From assembly GCA_965197555.1 (NCBI GenBank), contig OZ240213.1, positions 1,302,001 to 1,366,000 of the forward strand: a stretch of 64,000 nucleotides of DNA. The letters run 5' to 3'. The stretch is from G965197555 sp965197555. GTDB taxonomy: Bacteria > Chloroflexota > Dehalococcoidia > Lucifugimonadales > UBA3495. Position numbers and translations under genes: made by a program. The notes below the pieces were generated by a model that worked only from the letters and a program-made list of their open reading frames with translations, did no database searches and was not told where the DNA came from. Shown here in pieces: positions 15,561 through 24,761 of this stretch. Every line of letters starts with the position of its first letter. The first letter of the stretch is position 1.

Positions 15561-16787
15561 ATGCAGCAAGAGACGAAGAAGTTATTATCGGATACGGCCG
15601 CGCAAGCCATTGAATCCAGCCGCCAGGAATTGGTTGGGCTGGCCAAGGACATACATGCCCACCCCGAGTTGAACTATCAAGAGGTTTATTCAGCCAATCT
15701 CCTAGCCAATTTCCTGGAGCAGAAGGGTATCAAGGTCGAGCGGGGCGTTGGGCAGATAGATACTGCCTTCCGGGCCACCTTACCGGGCGGCGCCGGAGAT
15801 GGGCCAACAATTGCCATCCTAGCTGAATATGACGCCTTGCCGGAGATTGGCCACGGGTGTGGACACAACCTTATCGCCATGGCAGCAATGGGAGCGGGCC
15901 TGGGGGTTAAAGCCAACCAGCATTCTTTGCCCGGTCGTGTCGTTGTTATAGGCACTCCCGCTGAGGAGGGCGGCGGAGGCAAAATCCGGCTCTTGGAGGC
16001 TGGGGTCTTTGATGATGTAGACGTGGCGTTGTCGTCCCATCCATTCTCCAACCGGACCGTGATTCCAACGGATGCCCCAGTGAATGAGAGCTGGAGCCTC
16101 GCCATGGTTGGATACCGCTACATTTACCACGGTAAGGCAGCCCACGCTGCCGCAGTTCCCGAAGCAGGAATCAACGCCCTCAATGCGGTTATCCACTTGT
16201 TCACGGGAATCGATGCCATGCGACAACATTTAAGGGACGATGTTCGGATCCACGGCACCATCACCGATGGTGGGAAGGCTCCCAACGTTGTGCCGGAGTA
16301 CGCCGCTGCCAACTTCATGCTACGGTCCAGAGACAGGCAGTATCTTAGCGATGTGGTAGTGGACAAAGTGAAGCAGGCGGCGGAGGGAGCGGCGTCGATG
16401 ACCGGAGCCCGGCTGGAGGTGGAGGAGTTCTACCCCTTCTACGAAAACGTTCGGCCCAATCCGGTGCTGGCCCGGGCATTCCGGACTAATGCTGAGACCA
16501 TAGGAATGAAGATGGATGAGCCATTGCCGGGAAGGCCGGGCAGCGGCGCTTCAACCGATTTCGGCAACGTCAGCCAAACGATACCATCGTTCGAGCTAAG
16601 GTACGCGGTGAGCCAGCAGCCGGTGCCGTCCCATACGAGGGAGATGTGTGAAACGGCCGTTACCGACTTCGCGCTCTCCAGCGCTATCGCTGTGGCCAAG
16701 GCACTGACTTTAACTGCCGGAGACCTACTGTGTGATCCCGAGTTGTTAACGGAAGCCCGCGCCGACTTCCAAAAGCGAGGCGGCTGA
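15561..16787 (+). CDS. M20 family metallopeptidase / amidohydrolase (AbgB-like)
   Basis: A 408-residue M20D-type hydrolase with the two-domain layout of aminoacylase and AbgB proteins. Metal ligands are visible as GHGCGHN (Cys100, His102) and GTPAEEGGGG (Glu135, Glu136). A His lies in SSHPFSNRT and a later one in a terminal VPSHT. The dimerisation domain follows the first His set and carries HGKAAHAA. Such enzymes hydrolyse N-acyl or aminobenzoyl-glutamate amide bonds in the cytoplasm. The ATG at 15561 follows GAGGAC by a few bases; the open frame upstream of it lacks family similarity. It probably acts with the other amide hydrolases in this region to release amino acids. Confidence 0.9.
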   Translation: MQQETKKLLSDTAAQAIESSRQELVGLAKDIHAHPELNYQEVYSANLLANFLEQKGIKVERGVGQIDTAFRATLPGGAGDGPTIAILAEYDALPEIGHGCGHNLIAMAAMGAGLGVKANQHSLPGRVVVIGTPAEEGGGGKIRLLEAGVFDDVDVALSSHPFSNRTVIPTDAPVNESWSLAMVGYRYIYHGKAAHAAAVPEAGINALNAVIHLFTGIDAMRQHLRDDVRIHGTITDGGKAPNVVPEYAAANFMLRSRDRQYLSDVVVDKVKQAAEGAASMTGARLEVEEFYPFYENVRPNPVLARAFRTNAETIGMKMDEPLPGRPGSGASTDFGNVSQTIPSFELRYAVSQQPVPSHTREMCETAVTDFALSSAIAVAKALTLTAGDLLCDPELLTEARADFQKRGG

Positions 16788-16811
16788 AGGAGTTCGTTCT
16801 ACCAGGGACCA

Positions 16812-17786
16812 TCAGTCCATGAAGCCGGAATTCTCTCGCCACTCCAGGCAAGCCTTGAGGCCCGCGGTCATATCGTGGCTGGGCGAGAATCCTAGGTCTG
16901 CTTTGATGCGGGATGCATCCCTTACAACCTGGGGTTCCTGTGGCCGCGGCTCTTGCGATGGAGCGTCTATCACCCGGAGGGACGGGCGTAAACCCGTGAG
17001 AGCGTTGACGACCTCCTCCAGGGTTATGGGCCGCCCCGCGGAAAGATTGTACACATCATTGGGCAGCGTAGGGGCGTCCAAAACGGTTTGGATGCCCGAG
17101 GCCACATCCCCCGTGAAAGTGTAGTCGTGGCCTATGGTGCGGTCCTCTACCACGATGGGCTCGTTGCGGACCACGTTGCCGGTCCATTGGTAAATTAACG
17201 ACATCCTGCTTCGGTGGCCCGTAATCCGCTCCATGGGCCCGTAGGGGTAGCTTAACCTCACACTGGCGGTCTGGAATCCGTGTAGCTCGCCGTACCTCCT
17301 GGTCAACAGCTCGCTGGTGTGCTTACTGATGGCGTACAGGTTGCGAGGACGCAACGGCGCGTCCTCGTGGACCAGCGCCACGCCGGACGGGGGGTCTCCG
17401 TAAACGGCCTCGGAGCTCACGTAGAGGAACCGCTTTAGGGTGGAAGCGGCCCCTAGGTCCAGTAGATTCACGGTGCCTTCGATGTTGATATTGACTATGT
17501 CGCGGCTCCGTTCTGTCTCCATGCTGCCCGCACGGCTGGGGGTGAACACCGCGGCGTGAACGATTTTATCGATGGTCTGGTTGGCTGCCGCTTGCTCCAA
17601 GTCCTTTACGTCCAGGATGTCCCCTTGAACAAAGGTCACATTCTGTGACCAGGGTTCCAGGTATTTTCTAAGGAGAGCGTCCGCGGGGGTCAGATCGAAA
17701 CAGACCACTTGGTGGCCGCGCTCCGCCAGTCCTTTCACAATGTTGCTGCCCACGAATCCGGCGCCGCCGGTGACCAGGGTTGCCAT
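16812..17786 (-). CDS. NAD-dependent epimerase/dehydratase family protein
   Basis: A 324-residue extended SDR. The cofactor loop is VTGGAGFVGSNIV at the N-terminus, followed by an acidic CFDLTPAD turn that favours NAD over NADP. Ser and Tyr are in LYVSSEAVYGDPP and LYAISKHTSE (YxxxK intact). The C-terminal half (YNLSAGRPITLEEVVNAL) is typical of nucleotide-sugar epimerases and related sugar or hydroxysteroid enzymes. AAAGGAA precedes the ATG. It is convergent with the M20 gene, with only 24 bp between them, and lies downstream of the phosphorylase gene on the same strand. Confidence 0.88.
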   Translation of the reverse strand: MATLVTGGAGFVGSNIVKGLAERGHQVVCFDLTPADALLRKYLEPWSQNVTFVQGDILDVKDLEQAAANQTIDKIVHAAVFTPSRAGSMETERSRDIVNINIEGTVNLLDLGAASTLKRFLYVSSEAVYGDPPSGVALVHEDAPLRPRNLYAISKHTSELLTRRYGELHGFQTASVRLSYPYGPMERITGHRSRMSLIYQWTGNVVRNEPIVVEDRTIGHDYTFTGDVASGIQTVLDAPTLPNDVYNLSAGRPITLEEVVNALTGLRPSLRVIDAPSQEPRPQEPQVVRDASRIKADLGFSPSHDMTAGLKACLEWRENSGFMD

Positions 17787-17948
17787 AGCAAATTCCTTTC
17801 TCAGGAGGTCAGGCTCTTTTCGGTTCGACGCAGGAAAGTTAGCACCCTCCCCCTAGGCAGTCAAACGGGATGAATACCTTCAGAACAGAAGGTCGATCTC
17901 CGATGGATGTTAGTTTGAAGCTCTAGAGCATTGACAAATAGGCCCGGA

Positions 17949-18731
17949 TTAGCGCATGGCCAGGTACCATGAGGGCAGCCGGTCTTCGCTGCCAACCCAT
18001 GTGTACTGGCACTGGCAGTTTGCTTGCTCCGGTAAGGAGCCAATGGCGTCTCGAATAATGGGGGTTAGCTCCTCTGGTGTGATATTGACCCAGTCCTTTT
18101 GGTCGCTGACACCGGCCGCATCGGATATCCAGCACAAGCCCGCGTAGCAGGTCTCCAATTCCCGGAAATAAACAACCTCGGGGTATATGGTGGTGCACAC
18201 TACGTCGGCGCCCCAACGGCGGTAAGCTTCTATTTCCGCAGGCGTTTCGTTGTGAGGGCCTTGCACGCAAATGTTGACCCCCTGGTCAACCACCCGGCGC
18301 TGGCTGTTGCGGCGCGCGGCGGCGGCCAACGTCCCACGGACTTCGGGACAAAATGGTACCTCCATTTTCGCTCTGGGCCAGCTCGGCTCCCCGGCGAAGA
18401 TGGTTGTGGGTGTTCTTTCGCACATTCTTATGTAATCGTGGTAAGCCACCAGGTCACCGAGTCTCAAGTCTAGATTCACCCCGCCGAAGCCGTTAAGGGT
18501 GAAGGCTCGACGCACCCCTAACTGGCGCAAGGCCAGGGCGTGGGATGCATGAGACACTACGTCGGAGGCCACGTTGTCCCCCCAGCCAAAGCGGCGTATG
18601 TAGGCCACGGTGCGGTCGCCCACGGTGCCTGTGAGAACGGGCACATCTCCGTATCTTGTGGATACCGTCGACCTTTCGAGGTTGCCTTCCAAAATTGCTT
18701 CGTATCTAGACGCGCCGAGAATACCTATCAC
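17949..18731 (-). CDS. Purine nucleoside / methylthioadenosine phosphorylase family
   Basis: A 260-residue class II nucleoside phosphorylase. Recognisable segments are ILGASRYEAIL at the start, LNGFGGVNLDLRLGDLV in place of the usual AVGSL-type strand, and ICVQGPHNETPAEIEAYR. These are followed by GADVVCTTIYPEVVYFREL, the purine and ribose site of MTA phosphorylases. The phosphate-binding N-terminal GGTG motif is altered to GASR. Substrate could therefore be MTA, inosine/guanosine or another nucleoside. The GTG start at 18731 is supported by AAGGAGG seven bases upstream. Role: nucleoside salvage with release of ribose-1-phosphate. Confidence 0.85.
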   Translation of the reverse strand: MIGILGASRYEAILEGNLERSTVSTRYGDVPVLTGTVGDRTVAYIRRFGWGDNVASDVVSHASHALALRQLGVRRAFTLNGFGGVNLDLRLGDLVAYHDYIRMCERTPTTIFAGEPSWPRAKMEVPFCPEVRGTLAAAARRNSQRRVVDQGVNICVQGPHNETPAEIEAYRRWGADVVCTTIYPEVVYFRELETCYAGLCWISDAAGVSDQKDWVNITPEELTPIIRDAIGSLPEQANCQCQYTWVGSEDRLPSWYLAMR

Positions 18732-18857
18732 CCGAGCCCTCCTTATTGGTCATTGGCTATATATGGTTGGATGTTACTCCTTGCCTCACCGATAGTGTTG
18801 GCTGATCCTTCGGACCCTAGGTGCAAGGCCTATTAAATCTCGTAATCCGTGGGAACT

Positions 18858-18955
18858 CCGTTCGTGGTGAGCTTGTCGAACCACTGGTCGGCGAAAGGTC
18901 CGGCTGCACTGACGGCTGTTACTATACAGGCCTTCGACAAGCTCAGGCCGAACGG
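18858..18955. repeat. Inverted pair of the dispersed repeat
   Basis: CCGTTCGTGGTGAGCTTGTC (18858-18877) and its near-inverse at 18931-18955 flank a ~50-base loop. The doublet can form a long hairpin and matches the doublets beside the tandem array. It lies in the ~400-bp gap 18732-19136, in which I see no gene. Confidence 0.75.
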
Positions 18956-19136
18956 GGAGATTCGCGTTAGTTGAAGAATTAAGAGGCTCTGGATTCCAGG
19001 GAACGGTTTGATGCGTCGTCTAAAGCCGGGTGTTAGAATTCTCACGATTGCTGCTGAATGAACCACTTCCGGTGTCCAGCTATCCGTGGTCATTGGTGCG
19101 CCCTGGTTATGCGCAAATTCAAGTTTGAGGGATGAG

Positions 19137-20333
19137 ATGGCGTCTGAGTTCTCTAGGTCGGGTGTCTCGCGGTTCGATGATCGGAACATGGGGGTACCCC
19201 GCACCAGGTGCGAAGTGGGTAAACCCCTAGCCGAGCAGCGGGATATCGGCCACAATCGATGGCACCCGGACATTCCTCCTCTCATCGAGATTGAGCCGGG
19301 AGGAGAGGTAATTCTGGAGTCGCCCGGCTATGACGATTATCAGCTTCAGGACAACGATGATACCAACGACGTGTCAACCATGGACCTGACTCGGGTGCAT
19401 CCCCTGGTGGGACCGGTGGCTGTGCGGGGCGCAGAACCAGGGGATTTGCTGGTGGTGGACCTGCTTGAGCTATCCCCTCTAAGTGGAGTGGGCTACTCCT
19501 GCGTTATTCCCGAAATTGGAGGCATACTGCGGGACGTCTACCCTGCGGCTTATAAATCGGTCTGGTATATGAGGGGAAACGTCTACGCTGAGTCCCGGCA
19601 TATTCCGGGAGTCCGGATCCCCGCTTTGCCCCACCCAGGAGTGATTGGGGTTGCTCCCTCCCACGAAATGCTGAACCAGTGGAACGATCGGGAAGCGCCC
19701 CTGGCCCCCCAGGAGCGGGCCTACCCGCCGCATGCGCAGACAGCGTTGTTCCGCGACGTCGACCAAGCGCATCATTCCTCGATGGCCTCCCAGGCGGCCA
19801 GGACAGTGCCGCCCAGAGAAAATGGTGGCAACGTTGATATCAAGAACCTCTCCAGCGGCTCAAGAATATTTCTCCCGGTGTTTGTGCCTGGTGCTCTGCT
19901 TTCAGTTGGTGACTTGCATTTTGCCGAGGGCGATGGCGAGGCCACCTGGAACGCTATAGAGATGGACGGAGTGACCTGGCTGCGGGTGAACCTCATAAAG
20001 AGCGGCGCCACGAAATACAACGTTCGCACACCCATTTTTCAGCCCGGCCCCATTGAACCTCAATTTGGGAACCGGTACCTGACTTTCACTGGCTTCAATT
20101 TCCGGAACAACGAACAGGCTTTCAACGATTCCACCATGGCCGCTCGGGAAGCCATGCTGCAGGCAATTGATTACTTGACCAACTTCGGCTACAGCGGAGA
20201 GCAGGCATACACTCTGTTGAGCGTCGCTCCTATAGAGCTCCGCATCAGTGGAATCACGGACGTGCCAAACGCTTGCGTGACCCTTTACATGCCCCTGGAC
20301 ATCTTTGACCAAGGCATATTGCCGCAGGCGTAA
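19137..20333 (+). CDS. Acetamidase/formamidase family protein
   Basis: A 398-residue member of the FmdA/AmdA family, which hydrolyses formamide or acetamide to ammonia and the acid. Family segments include FSRSGVSRFDDR, a DLTRVHPLVGPVAVRGAEPG turn followed by GDLLVVDLL, HPGVIGVAPS, and NGGNVDIKNLSSGSRIFLPV. It is close to the usual ~400 residues. GAGGGA precedes the ATG at 19137, and the upstream part of the frame has no family match. A second, shorter family member is at 51676-52659. There is no signal peptide. Repeat doublets lie upstream, and a serine hydrolase follows 170 bp downstream on the same strand. Confidence 0.9.
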   Translation: MASEFSRSGVSRFDDRNMGVPRTRCEVGKPLAEQRDIGHNRWHPDIPPLIEIEPGGEVILESPGYDDYQLQDNDDTNDVSTMDLTRVHPLVGPVAVRGAEPGDLLVVDLLELSPLSGVGYSCVIPEIGGILRDVYPAAYKSVWYMRGNVYAESRHIPGVRIPALPHPGVIGVAPSHEMLNQWNDREAPLAPQERAYPPHAQTALFRDVDQAHHSSMASQAARTVPPRENGGNVDIKNLSSGSRIFLPVFVPGALLSVGDLHFAEGDGEATWNAIEMDGVTWLRVNLIKSGATKYNVRTPIFQPGPIEPQFGNRYLTFTGFNFRNNEQAFNDSTMAAREAMLQAIDYLTNFGYSGEQAYTLLSVAPIELRISGITDVPNACVTLYMPLDIFDQGILPQA

Positions 20334-20503
20334 AGTTGCCATAGAGTGGGTCTTAAACGCTATCCTGAGCTGACCGGGGAAGGAGATACCACTTCCCCTG
20401 GATTGTAGGAGGGTTTGGCGCAAGATCAGCCAAGGGATTAGGACGGCAGCGTTGTGTAGTGGGAAGTCAATTGGGCACAAGACATAGCTAGCGAGGTTTA
20501 GCA

Positions 20504-21658
20504 ATGGTGGCAAGCGCTACAAGTATAGTCCAGGAAGCTATAGAGGTCGCCATCGGCGAACGGGGGGAGATTGGAGTTCAGGTCGCTGCTTATCTAGACA
20601 GCGAACTCGTAGTCGACTCGTGGGGAGGGCTGGCCGATGAGACAACGGGCCGGGAGGTCGATGGAGAAACTCTCTTCCCGGTCTTCTCCAACATCAAGGC
20701 AATGACCGCGACCGCGCTCCACTTACAGGCGGAGCGCGGGTTGGTCGACTACTACAAGCCGGTGGCCCAATACTGGCCGGAATTTGGCAAGCATGGCAAG
20801 GACAAAGGAACTGTGTTCGATGCGTTAACCCATCGTATCGGCGTTCCCTTGATGCCGGTGGGAGTTACTCCCGAATTGATGTGCGATTGGGAATGGATGG
20901 TACAGCAGATCGCAGACATGCATCCTCTCTTTGAGCCGGGAACCAGAAGCGGTTACATGGCTTATACCTTCGGATGGGTTGTTGGCGAGGTGGTCCGCCG
21001 TACCGATCCGCAACATAGGCCGTTCGGTGAGTTCATTCAAGAGGAGATCTGCCAGCCTCTCGGTATCGATAACCTGTGGGCAGGAATTCCACCCGAGGTT
21101 GAACCGCGCGTCGCCAAGCTTACCAACTTGCCCCCGGTCCCTCCCGGCGCACCGGGAATACCGCCCGATTCCCTCAGGTTCCGGGCATCCCCACCGGAGG
21201 TTGGGACCAACCAGGAGGTGTTCGGGCGTTCCGATGTGCGCCAGTCCTGCATTCCTGGAGCTCAGGGGATTATGAACGCCCGCAGCCAGGCCAGGTTCTA
21301 CGCCATGCTGGCCAATGGTGGTGAGCTGGACGGAGTCCGCCTCCTTTCAGAGGACAGGGTGCGCACGTTCAACATACCGCGTCCCCCCTGTGACTACGAT
21401 CCGGTGCACGGCGTACCTCATCATGGGACCATCGGCGGCTTCCACTTCGCTGGCAGTCCCGGCATGGGCGCCATGGGCAACAGCCCCCGTGCATTCGGCC
21501 ATAATGGCGCTGGCGGCTCTCTGGGTTGGGCCGACCCCCAGCATCGGCTAGCCGTCGCAATTCACCACAACCGGATGGTTGCTCACGGTCCGCCCGGCCA
21601 AAGTCCGCTGACGCCGATAGGGGAGGCGGTGCGAGAGGCTCTCGGCATACGGGAGTAA
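20504..21658 (+). CDS. Serine hydrolase, class C beta-lactamase / EstB family
   Basis: A 384-residue penicillin-binding-protein-fold hydrolase. The SxxK nucleophile motif is FSNIKAMTA (about 66-69). The Tyr motif region is YMAYTFGWVVGEV and the third motif is HNGAGGS, with His in place of KTG-type Lys. These fit carboxylesterase EstB and relatives rather than true beta-lactamases. The conserved LSHRAGLP turn seen in its paralogue at 48735-49901 reads LTHRIGVP here. There is no signal peptide, so a cytoplasmic esterase or amide hydrolase role is likely. It is followed convergently by an MFS gene. Confidence 0.88.
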   Translation: MVASATSIVQEAIEVAIGERGEIGVQVAAYLDSELVVDSWGGLADETTGREVDGETLFPVFSNIKAMTATALHLQAERGLVDYYKPVAQYWPEFGKHGKDKGTVFDALTHRIGVPLMPVGVTPELMCDWEWMVQQIADMHPLFEPGTRSGYMAYTFGWVVGEVVRRTDPQHRPFGEFIQEEICQPLGIDNLWAGIPPEVEPRVAKLTNLPPVPPGAPGIPPDSLRFRASPPEVGTNQEVFGRSDVRQSCIPGAQGIMNARSQARFYAMLANGGELDGVRLLSEDRVRTFNIPRPPCDYDPVHGVPHHGTIGGFHFAGSPGMGAMGNSPRAFGHNGAGGSLGWADPQHRLAVAIHHNRMVAHGPPGQSPLTPIGEAVREALGIRE

Positions 21659-21723
21659 CCTTGCACGTCCAGGCCGCCACTATTGATCTGGGCATTGGGC
21701 GCCGGATGGAATCAAGCGCGAGA

Positions 21724-23211
21724 TTAGTTGGCCGCGGTTTCGCTTAACCCCTCCCGCCTGGCTGCCGGTGATGCCTGTGGAGAGCGTTCGCCCCGTAGGT
21801 AACATATCACCACGCCGATCACCAACAGACCGCCCATGAGCAGGAATGTCCAATTAAGACCGGTCACAAAGGCGTTGGCCACCGCTGGAGAAACTGCGTC
21901 CAAGCTAGGCTCGACACCTCTGGCACCCATGGTGGCGACGATTACGGCGGTGGCCAGAGCAATGCTGGCGACATTGGCTGAGTTCCGGATCAATTGGGTC
22001 AGGGCGGAAACGATCCCATAGCTGGCCCGTTCAACGGCGCTGAGTAAGGAGCTATTGTTGGGCGAGTTGAACAACCCTGTGCCAACGCTTTGAAGCATAA
22101 GCATCGGAATAATGAACACCAACGGAGAGGTTTCGGTTAGAACGACGGCTAGGGCGAAAGATGCCACTGCGGATAGCGCAAGCCCTCCCATCGTTAGTCC
22201 TCGCCAACCGAACTTATCGGACAAGCGCCCACTAACGGGACCTACAATCATCATGGCTAAAGCCGGCGGCATCATCAACAAGCCCACTTCACGAGGGCTG
22301 AATTCCAGTACTCGCTGAAGGTAGAAGGGCATCATGAATCTTACCGAGGAGGTCCCGAGAAAGGAAAGAAAGCCAGCCGTAGCTCCCATCGCCACCAATT
22401 TCATTCGAAACAGCCTTAGGTCCAGCATGGGCGAAGGGACCCGTAGTTCCCACCAGATGAAAGCCGCCAGCAAGATCACCGACGCGGCAGCGCCCGCTAA
22501 AGCCATTGATGATGTCCAACCAATTTGCTCTCCATTGCCTACCACCATAAGAAACGCGAGCAGGGCAGCACCTGAGAGCAGGGCACCCACCCAGTCGAAT
22601 TTGATCACGCCGGATTCCGGCCTGTCTGCGCCCCCTTGCAGCACCATAGCGGATGCAGCGATGGAAATGACCCCCACCGGTACGTTGACGAAAAACACCG
22701 ACTGCCAGCCCCACACGCTGATGAGAAGTCCTCCCAGAGCCGGGCCAGCGATGGCGCCGCTTCCCACCACGCTTAAGTGAGTCCCCAGAGCCTTACCTCT
22801 TTCGTGACCCGGGAAGGTCGAAATTATGGTGGCCATGCCGTTGCCTTGGATCATGGCTGAGCCTACACCTTGACAAACCTTGGCGGTTATCAATGTAGGG
22901 AGATTGGCCCATTGAGAGGCTCCGGCTAAAGCTGCCGCCGCAACGAAAATCGTGAATCCGGCTATATAGACCTTCTTGCGGCCGACCATATCTCCCAACC
23001 TACCCATGGGGAGGAGCAAGACGCTGATCGCCAGCGCGTAGCCGATCACTACCCATTGGACGGTTGGCAGGTCTGTGTCGAAGTGGGCCTCAATGTCCGG
23101 TAGCGCCACCAGTACGCTGCCATGGTCTACTACGGAAAGGAAAGTACCAATGGCGATGGTGTAGAAGACCCACCACTTATAGTTGGGTCTCTGAGCTATG
23201 GCCTGAAGCAA
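21724..23211 (-). CDS. MFS transporter, DHA2 (EmrB/QacA) family
   Basis: A 495-residue inner-membrane protein with about fourteen hydrophobic segments. MFS motif A is GRLGDMVGRKKVYI and the DHA-type antiporter motif C is seen as VVGSGAIAGPALGG. The first helix holds FYTIAIGTFLSVVDHGSVLVALPD, with the Asp of motif D1. Family members export drugs or metabolites by proton antiport. No EmrA partner is adjacent, in contrast to the pump at 46336-48614. The TTG at 23211, preceded by GGAAA, is the only start that keeps the first helix. The ~250 bp upstream (23212-23462) holds nothing recognisable. Confidence 0.9.
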   Translation of the reverse strand: MLQAIAQRPNYKWWVFYTIAIGTFLSVVDHGSVLVALPDIEAHFDTDLPTVQWVVIGYALAISVLLLPMGRLGDMVGRKKVYIAGFTIFVAAAALAGASQWANLPTLITAKVCQGVGSAMIQGNGMATIISTFPGHERGKALGTHLSVVGSGAIAGPALGGLLISVWGWQSVFFVNVPVGVISIAASAMVLQGGADRPESGVIKFDWVGALLSGAALLAFLMVVGNGEQIGWTSSMALAGAAASVILLAAFIWWELRVPSPMLDLRLFRMKLVAMGATAGFLSFLGTSSVRFMMPFYLQRVLEFSPREVGLLMMPPALAMMIVGPVSGRLSDKFGWRGLTMGGLALSAVASFALAVVLTETSPLVFIIPMLMLQSVGTGLFNSPNNSSLLSAVERASYGIVSALTQLIRNSANVASIALATAVIVATMGARGVEPSLDAVSPAVANAFVTGLNWTFLLMGGLLVIGVVICYLRGERSPQASPAARREGLSETAAN

Positions 23212-23462
23212 GACGTTTCCATTGGTCTCAATACTTGGTGCCAGGGGGATGAAGCAGTTGTGGCCCGACCCAGCTAACGCCCATCAGGATAGGGTCAATG
23301 GCCAGCGGTCCCATTGGCCTCGACCCCAAGGCAGTCCCCATCTCAGGTAATGAAGTAGCCGCCACGGGGGTGGCTTGATACATCCAAATTGGCTGAGGAG
23401 CGGACTATCTTTTAAATTGATACCTAGATCCTTGTATAACGATTAGCCGACGGTCGGTCAGC

Positions 23463-24380
23463 CTAGCCCCGCTTCTCGTACTTAGCGACTGGGTACAGCC
23501 CATTGGGCCGCGCCAGATAGAGGCTGCCCTGGGAGTCTCCGTAAATCCAGTGGGGGGGCGAAGGAGCGTACAGGCTTTCCAGCAAGTTTCCCTCCTTGTC
23601 GCGGATGCTTACTCGAGGTGTAGGAGGGGGAGTTACGGGCCCAAATGAAGAGCCCTCACATACGTAAACTGTTTCCTCCGAGTCCATCCATATTCCCGTA
23701 GGGTACTCCATGTCCGTCCATTGGGATAGAAACTCACCCGTTGCAGTGAAGACCTGGACCCGACTGTTGTAGCGGTCGACCACGTAGACCTTGCCTTCTT
23801 TGTCCACCCATACGGCATGGGGTGTGTGAAATTCACCCGGCGCAGTCTTTCCTGGCTCTCCCCAAGAAGAGATATATTTGCCATCGGTGGTGAACCTGTG
23901 CACCCGGCAGTTGCCGTAGCCGTCAGATACGTATAGGTCTCCCGAGGGCGAATCCACCATGCCCGTTGGCGCGTTGAAGGGTTCCCCTGGCCGCAGCACC
24001 GTACCCCCTAACTCTTCGCAACCTGTGTCCGAGGGCAGTCCCCGGTTCCCCAGGGCCATCAGCGGTAGGCCATTCAGTCCGTACTTCATGGCCACATGGT
24101 CTTCCAGGTCAGTCATATAGGCCACGTCACCGGCGTCTATATACATGCCATGGGGTTCGACCACAGCATCGCTGCCCCAGGAGTCAAGGTAGTTCCCTTC
24201 GACATCGAACACAATGATGGGCGGGTTCGCGGGCGGGTTCTTCTTAGCCCGGATCACGTAGACTGTGTCTTTGGAGTCCACAGCAACGCCTACCGCCCGG
24301 CCTAATGTCCAACCCGGCGGCAAATTGCCCCAATCATCAAGTAGCTCGTATGTATATTTTCCGCTTCCTACTTTTGTCAT
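23463..24380 (-). CDS. NHL-repeat six-bladed beta-propeller protein
   Basis: A 305-residue NHL-repeat protein. Repeats recur about every 45-50 residues, for example TGMVDSPSGDLYVSDGYGN, HAVWVDKEGKVYVVDRYNS and TGIWMDSEETVYVCEG. Each ends in RVQVF/RVHRF-type strands. Length suits one six-bladed propeller. The ATG at 24380 has GGGAGGAG about eleven bases upstream; the longer frame adds an uncharacteristic Cys-rich tail. There is no signal peptide. Related propellers include peptidylglycine lyase-like and SMP-30-like proteins, but no catalytic set can be assigned. A second NHL protein lies at 41619-42656. Confidence 0.85.
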   Translation of the reverse strand: MTKVGSGKYTYELLDDWGNLPPGWTLGRAVGVAVDSKDTVYVIRAKKNPPANPPIIVFDVEGNYLDSWGSDAVVEPHGMYIDAGDVAYMTDLEDHVAMKYGLNGLPLMALGNRGLPSDTGCEELGGTVLRPGEPFNAPTGMVDSPSGDLYVSDGYGNCRVHRFTTDGKYISSWGEPGKTAPGEFHTPHAVWVDKEGKVYVVDRYNSRVQVFTATGEFLSQWTDMEYPTGIWMDSEETVYVCEGSSFGPVTPPPTPRVSIRDKEGNLLESLYAPSPPHWIYGDSQGSLYLARPNGLYPVAKYEKRG

Positions 24381-24761
24381 ATGGCCTGGGTCTCCTCCCG
24401 GTGTCGGCCGGGCCACTCTCGTAGCTCTAACGGCCAAGCCACCACACAAACTGCACGCTACATGCATTCATGCGTGACATTTTAACGCATAGTGGCCGAG
24501 CACGGGTGACGGTGAAGGACTCTATTCCTGAGCACACCGCTCATCTGGTCCTAGTTCCGGAGATATAGAATGCAAGTCGTTCGACAAGATGTTTTGGGCC
24601 GGTGTTGGCTCATTAGCAATGTATAAGCGGGCGGTGTAGAATCCTGAGAGTTTCCTATACGGCGATAACCGGGACGGAATGAGACGGGTTGGGGAACGGA
24701 ATAACCCTGGACTCTGAACAATTACCCCTTGGGCGCATCTGAGCAGATAGGCGGAGGAGCA